From Chloroflexota bacterium (GTDB lineage Bacteria; Chloroflexota; Dehalococcoidia; Lucifugimonadales; UBA3495), in assembly GCA_022562335.1 (NCBI GenBank), contig JADFPM010000017.1, positions 1-18,676 of the forward strand: a stretch of 18,676 bases of DNA, written 5' to 3'. The notes beneath the pieces were generated by a model. The model made no database searches. It had not been told where the DNA came from and saw only the letters and a program-made list of their open reading frames with translations. Of this stretch, positions 15,201 to 18,676 are shown piece after piece; within the stretch, counting starts at the first letter, position 1, and every line of letters begins with the position of its first letter. The position numbers and the translations under genes are program-made.

Positions 15201-16298
15201 ATGCCGGTTGAATACAAAGATTGGGTATTTGACGATACCGAGAAAGCCAAATACCAGACCTGGATGGACCGGATCAAGACAGGCCATACTGGCACGCAGG
15301 ACGTACGCAACCAGCAGATCAACTGGACTCCTTTAGATAAACCGTTGTCCCAATGTACCGTCACCCTGTTCACCACCGGCGGGGTCCATTTGAGATCGGA
15401 CAAGCCGTTTGACGTGGCCGATGCCCACGGTGATTGGACATTTAGAAAGGTCCCCACGGGCGTCGATACGTCCCAACTGGCGGTCACCCACACCCACTAC
15501 AACCATGTGGACGCGGACCGGGACGTGAATTGCATGTTCCCGCTGGACCGGCTTCGGGAGTTGGCGGACCAGGGGATCATCGGCGGCATCGCGCCCAACG
15601 CCTACAGCATCATGGGTTTCAATCCCGATCCTTCCCGTTTGATCGAAGAAACGGCGCCGGAGCTGGCCCGCCGGTACAAAGAGGAGGGGGCCGACCTGGT
15701 GTTGATGACCTGTGGTTGACCCATCTGCCACCGGTCCGTGGGGCTGGTGCAAAATCAGATCGAGGGGGCCGGGGTCAGCACCATCTCCATGACCGTCCAA
15801 CCCCACATCACCGGCTCGGTGGGCGCGCCCCGGGCGGCCTACCTTCGCTATCCCGCCGGCAATCAATTGGGGGAGGCGGGCAAACCCCAGCAGCAACGGG
15901 CCATCATCACCGCGGTCCTGGAGGCGGCTTCCCAGATGGGAACGCCAGGGTCTATCATCGAGCTTCCCTTTCGCTGGCGGCGTTTCCCAATCCAGGAAGA
16001 GCCCCGATTCCTGGGCGAATCCCAGGGCCCCAGACATCCCCAGGTGGAGGCCATCGGCGAATCCCTGGACCAACTGGTGACACAAGCCAAAGATTACCAG
16101 AGCTACCTGGAAAAACGGGTGGCAGATGCAGCGGCCGCGGAAACGCCGATCCAGGGTCTCGAACGCACATTGTCCACCCAGTCGCAGCGGGTGGAGCGCC
16201 TCATCGAACTCCTGGACGGCGGCGTGCTGGATGAGCTGCGAGATATTGCCAACGCCATTGCCACGCTGGAACTTCGGGCCAGCGGCAAGTTCGTGTAG
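15201..16298 (+). CDS. GrdB/PrdB-family selenoprotein with in-frame TGA (Sec173)
   Basis: The reading frame is open from before 15201 to the TAG at 16296-16298 except for one TGA at 15717-15719. Reading it as selenocysteine gives 365 residues. The family marks run straight across it: TLFTTGGVHL near 55 and NHVDADRDVNCMFPLDRLREL near 98-118 before, then MTCGUPICHRSVGLVQ, followed by PRAAYLRYPAGNQLGE after. In glycine/sarcosine/betaine and D-proline reductase B subunits the catalytic Sec or Cys lies at this point, in a (U/C)-x2-C pattern. The last 95 or so residues form a probable coiled coil not typical of the family. ATG at 15201 was chosen from the promoter position; ATG at 15171 is an alternative, and neither has a strong ribosome site. 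No partner subunit gene (grdA, grdE, prdA) is nearby, so the substrate is unknown. Confidence 0.85.
15717..15751 (+). promoter_or_regulatory. Selenocysteine UGA and SECIS-like hairpin
   Basis: Directly after the TGA, TG-(C)-CACCGG (15726-15734) pairs with CTGGTGCA (15744-15751), leaving C15728 bulged. In the loop, U15735 can bulge out while CC (15736-15737) pairs with GG (15741-15742) around an apical GUG. Counting the U of UGA as 1, the bulged U is at 19 and the apical G-U at 22-23. This is close to U17 and G23-U24 of E. coli fdhF. Bacterial SelB reads such a hairpin just 3' of the Sec codon. The fold was made by hand. Confidence 0.65.
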
Positions 16299-16319
16299 AA
16301 ACCCCAGGCTGGTGTGATC

Positions 16320-16484
16320 ATGCCCAGACGTGAAGATGAACGGTTTAGAAACCTTTCGGGGACCCACCCGGCGGCGTGTACCTGCGTGGACTGCGTGAAC
16401 AAATTCCTGAGCCGGATGGACTCCCAGGACAGGGGCCCTCTGGCCAAGTTGGGATTTTTAAGACGCCTTTTCCGGCGCAGGTGA
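16320..16484 (+). CDS. Small protein with H-x3-C-x-C-x2-C motif
   Basis: A 54-residue frame lies 21 bases after the selenoprotein stop and 40 bases before pncB. Residues 16-25 read HPAACTCVDC, giving His16, Cys20, Cys22 and Cys25 as a likely metal-binding or redox cluster. The C-terminus is strongly basic (LRRLFRRR). GGTG lies about six bases before the ATG. I recall similar HPxxCTCxxC peptides in Chloroflexota proteins but cannot name a family or function. The compact motif and operon-like spacing make a real gene more likely than chance. It ends in TGA. It could be a partner of the selenoprotein, but only proximity suggests that. Confidence 0.6.
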   Translation: MPRREDERFRNLSGTHPAACTCVDCVNKFLSRMDSQDRGPLAKLGFLRRLFRRR

Positions 16485-16524
16485 CCCGGTTTTCCCGCGC
16501 CGGAACCGATGGCTGGATGCGTAG

Positions 16525-17904
16525 ATGAACCCACCGCCGCCACATATGTCCAGCGGGATATACGGACAGGACCTGGGCCTCTTCACCGACCTTTACGAAT
16601 TGACCATGGGCCAGGCGTTCTTCTCCCAGGGAATGTTGGCGCCGGCCACCTTCAGCCTGTTCATCCGCGCTTACCCGCCCAACCGTGGCTACCTGGTGTC
16701 CGCCGGGCTGGAAGATGTCCTTGACTACCTGGAGGCATTGAGTTTCGGGCCTGCCGCCCTGGAATACCTGGACTCCACGGGCATATTCACCGGGGATTTT
16801 CTGCAATATCTGGCCGGTTTGCGCTTCACCGGATCGGTGCGCGCCATCCCCGAAGGCCGGTTGTTCTTCACCGACGAGCCGGTGCTTGAGGTGAGCGGGC
16901 CGATGATAGAAGCCCAGCTGGCCGAGACATTCATCATCAACCAGATCAACCTGCAGACCCTATTGGCGACCAAGGCGGCCCGGTGCGTATGGGCGGCCCA
17001 GGGCAGGCCCATATCCGATTTCTCGGCCCGCAGAGCCCAGGGAACCGATGCCGCCATGAAGATGGCTCGCAGCAGCTACCTGGCGGGGTTTCAGTCCACC
17101 AGCAACGTTTTGGCGGCCCAACGGTACGGTATCCCACCGGCCGGCACCATGGCCCATTCCTTCATATCCAGCTTCATCTCCGAAGAAGAGGCATTCCAGG
17201 TCTATGCCGATACGTTCCCGGGCCGGACCATATTGCTATTGGATACCTACGACACCATGGAGGGGGCGGAAAAGGCGGTCCGGGTGGCCAAAAATATGGA
17301 AAAACAAGGCCACCGGCTCGTGGCGGTGCGGCTGGACTCGGGGGATTTCGACTCTTTGAGCCGCCAGGTCCGAAGGATGTTCGACCTGGCGGGTCTGGAC
17401 CACGTCAAGATCCTGGCCAGCGGCGGTTTGGACGAATTCGAGCTGGAAACCCTGGTGGGGGCGGGCGCGCCCATAGACCTGTTTGGAGTGGGTACCAAGG
17501 CGGGGGTATCCGCCGACGCTCCGTGGTCGGACATGGCCTATAAACTGGTCTGTTACGACGGACGCCCGGTGATGAAATTGAGCGAAGGCAAAGCCTACCG
17601 GCCGGGGGCCAAGCAGGTGTTCCGCCTGATGGACACCGGCGGGATGTTCTCCAGAGACGTCATTGGCACTGAGGACGAGGAACCGGTGGGCGGTACGCGG
17701 CTATTGGAAGAGGTGATGGCTGGAGGTTCCCGAACCGCGCCCAGTCCCTCGCTGGATGAGATAAGGGAGAGATTCAATCAGGATTTCGGCCGCCTGGACC
17801 AACGGTTCAAGTCGCTGACCAATCCGCCCCATTACCCGGTGGCCGCCAGTCCCAGCCTGGAGCGGCTGACGGCTAAAGTGCAACAGAGCATCAACGTAGA
17901 ATAA
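16525..17904 (+). CDS. pncB: Nicotinate phosphoribosyltransferase
   Basis: This enzyme joins nicotinate and PRPP, with ATP hydrolysis, to form nicotinate mononucleotide in NAD salvage (Preiss-Handler route). The product is 459 residues. It opens with LFTDLYELTMGQAFF near 19-33 and has the DFSARRAQGTDAA block at 165-177. His211 in GTMAHSF is the expected phosphorylated His. VRLDSGDF and LASGGLDEFELETL build the PRPP-binding barrel, and FGVGTKAGVSADAPW follows near 311-330. ATG at 16525 has GGA seven bases upstream; a second in-frame ATG at 16546 would also fit. It is on the same strand as the selenoprotein gene and the small Cys protein and may be cotranscribed with them. Confidence 0.95.
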   Translation: MNPPPPHMSSGIYGQDLGLFTDLYELTMGQAFFSQGMLAPATFSLFIRAYPPNRGYLVSAGLEDVLDYLEALSFGPAALEYLDSTGIFTGDFLQYLAGLRFTGSVRAIPEGRLFFTDEPVLEVSGPMIEAQLAETFIINQINLQTLLATKAARCVWAAQGRPISDFSARRAQGTDAAMKMARSSYLAGFQSTSNVLAAQRYGIPPAGTMAHSFISSFISEEEAFQVYADTFPGRTILLLDTYDTMEGAEKAVRVAKNMEKQGHRLVAVRLDSGDFDSLSRQVRRMFDLAGLDHVKILASGGLDEFELETLVGAGAPIDLFGVGTKAGVSADAPWSDMAYKLVCYDGRPVMKLSEGKAYRPGAKQVFRLMDTGGMFSRDVIGTEDEEPVGGTRLLEEVMAGGSRTAPSPSLDEIRERFNQDFGRLDQRFKSLTNPPHYPVAASPSLERLTAKVQQSINVE

Positions 17905-17913
17905 CCGGTGACC

Positions 17914-17941
17914 GGCCAACGCCCGGAGGCCCTCGATTTTT
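17914..17941 (+). terminator. Weak intrinsic terminator candidate after pncB
   Basis: GGCC (17914-17917) can pair with GGCC (17928-17931) around a 10-base loop, and a run of five T follows at 17937-17941. The stem is only 4 bp, so this is a marginal call, supported mainly by its place just after the pncB stop. Confidence 0.3.
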
Positions 17942-17960
17942 ATGGCAAGCCGCGCGTCCT

Positions 17961-18020
17961 CCGTTCGCCCTGAGCCAGTCGAAGGGTAGACAGGTGGTTC
18001 GACGAGCTCACCACGAACGG
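17961..18020 (+). repeat. REP-like dispersed inverted repeat
   Basis: Two related arms, CCGTTCGCCCTGAGCCAG (from 17961) and the reverse complement of the segment ending CTCACCACGAACGG at 18020, face each other across GTAGACAG. Both contain the short palindromic pattern GAGCnnGTCGA that I recall as a dispersed intergenic repeat in many genomes, including Chloroflexota. Its false translation on the - strand contains RGELVEP and STGSGRTE, which commonly litter automatic annotations. It fills much of the 225-base pncB-etfB gap; the rest of the gap shows no gene. Confidence 0.7.
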
Positions 18021-18129
18021 GAGTTGACTGCTTCGGACATTCAAAAGAGACTGGGCTCAAATCTGGGATGGCCTTACCGGTGGTTCAACGCCGCCCTCAA
18101 TAATCATCAATTTAGGGGATACCAATACA

Positions 18130-18676
18130 ATGAAAATCGCGGTCTGTGTCAAGTACGTCCCCGTGATCGCCAGGATCAAGTTCGACTATGAGCAAAAGAC
18201 CATCGTCCGGGAAGGCGTCCCTTCAGAGGTCAATCCCTTCGACCTGTTGGCCCTGGTGAGGGCCGTGGAACTCAAGCGGGGACCAGAAGATGAGGTGGTG
18301 GTCATTTCCATGGGGCCTCCTCAAGCTAGGGAAGGGCTCTTGGAGTGCCTGGCCTTGGGCGCCGACCGAGCGGTGCTGCTCACAGACCGGGCCCTGGCTG
18401 GTTCCGACACCTTGGCCACCGCCCGCGCGCTGTCCATGGCGTTGCGGCGGGAAGAGCCGGACCTGATCCTTTGCGGACGAAACAGCGCCGACGCGGAGAC
18501 CGGCCAAGTGGGCCCCGGCATCGCAGAACTTATGTCCATGCCCCATGTGGCGCCGGTGCGCCGGTTGGACTGGGACCTGGCCGCCAAAAAGATCCGGGCG
18601 GAGCGTGTCATCGACCAGGGATATCAGGTCATCGAATGCCCCCTTCCCGCGGTTGTGTGTGTGACCGAAGGGGGCG
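18130..18676 (+). CDS. etfB: Electron transfer flavoprotein beta subunit (partial)
   Basis: The frame runs off the right edge after 182 codons; the family length is about 250-260. EtfB pairs with EtfA to carry electrons between dehydrogenases and the quinone pool. The N-terminus MKIAVCVKYVP is typical. EVNPFDLLALVRAVELK near 32-48 is the beta-subunit signature region. GADRAVLLTD and DLILCGRNSADAETGQVGPGIAE near 117-139 match the nucleotide-binding core. AGGGG lies eleven bases before the ATG. The etfA gene probably follows outside the window. It is separated from pncB by a repeat-bearing gap, so it is likely a new transcription unit, though no convincing promoter was found. Confidence 0.93.
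   Translation, partial: MKIAVCVKYVPVIARIKFDYEQKTIVREGVPSEVNPFDLLALVRAVELKRGPEDEVVVISMGPPQAREGLLECLALGADRAVLLTDRALAGSDTLATARALSMALRREEPDLILCGRNSADAETGQVGPGIAELMSMPHVAPVRRLDWDLAAKKIRAERVIDQGYQVIECPLPAVVCVTEGG

Noticed and set aside
15717..15719. TGA as a true stop or a pseudogene lesion
   Set aside because: It lies exactly at the family redox residue, the frame is intact on both sides, and a SECIS-like hairpin follows. A random nonsense mutation at this one codon is unlikely, though genome-wide sel genes could not be checked.
15333..16367. 344-codon - strand ORF opposite the selenoprotein
   Set aside because: It is antisense to conserved family sequence on the + strand, and its composition (His and Gly rich) is that of a shadow frame.
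17701..18060. 119-codon - strand ORF after pncB
   Set aside because: Its N-terminal part is the false translation of the REP-like repeat (RGELVEP, STGSGRTE) and the rest is antisense to pncB.
1..18676. CRISPR array, insertion sequence, prophage or tRNA
   Set aside because: No regularly spaced repeats, transposase or integrase frames, terminal inverted repeats or cloverleaf sequences were seen in the window.

Overview
This window is a bacterial chromosome segment of about 55-60% GC. It most likely comes from an uncultured Chloroflexota member, perhaps related to Dehalococcoidia or SAR202. That assignment is an inference from gene order, zinc-binding S4, L36 and adenylate kinase, many TTG starts, a PrdB/GrdB-like selenoprotein, and a repeat of the kind whose false translation contains RGELVEP. 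No marker was compared with a database.

Positions 1-8266 (+ strand) hold the distal part of the spc/alpha ribosomal super-operon: the end of rplO, then secY, adk, map, infA, rpmJ, rpsM, rpsK, rpsD, rpoA, rplQ, truA, rplM and rpsI. The genes are tightly packed, some overlap, and the run ends at a clear intrinsic terminator at 8235-8266. The cluster covers ribosome assembly, the Sec channel, N-terminal methionine removal, nucleotide balance, pseudouridylation and the RNA polymerase alpha subunit.

Positions 8265-15074 (- strand) hold a methylation-cycle and methionine-salvage unit, read from right to left. A good sigma70 promoter is followed by a SAM-I (S-box) riboswitch, an intrinsic terminator, mtnA, mtnP, a rhodanese gene, ahcY, metK and a phosphohexomutase gene. 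MetK makes SAM, AhcY clears S-adenosylhomocysteine, and MtnP and MtnA start recycling methylthioadenosine. A SAM-sensing leader therefore fits the whole unit. A second structured RNA candidate lies in the rhodanese-ahcY gap.

Positions 15086-16298 (+ strand) are the most unusual part. A divergent promoter drives a GrdB/PrdB-family gene that is split by one in-frame TGA. The TGA sits where this family has its catalytic Cys or Sec, and a SECIS-like hairpin follows it directly, so I read it as a selenoprotein. A 54-residue protein with an H-x3-C-x-C-x2-C motif follows, then nicotinate phosphoribosyltransferase, a REP-like inverted repeat, and the start of an ETF beta-subunit gene that runs off the right edge. 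No grdA, prdA or sel gene is in the window, so the selenoprotein looks like an orphan, probably with a different role from the clostridial reductases.
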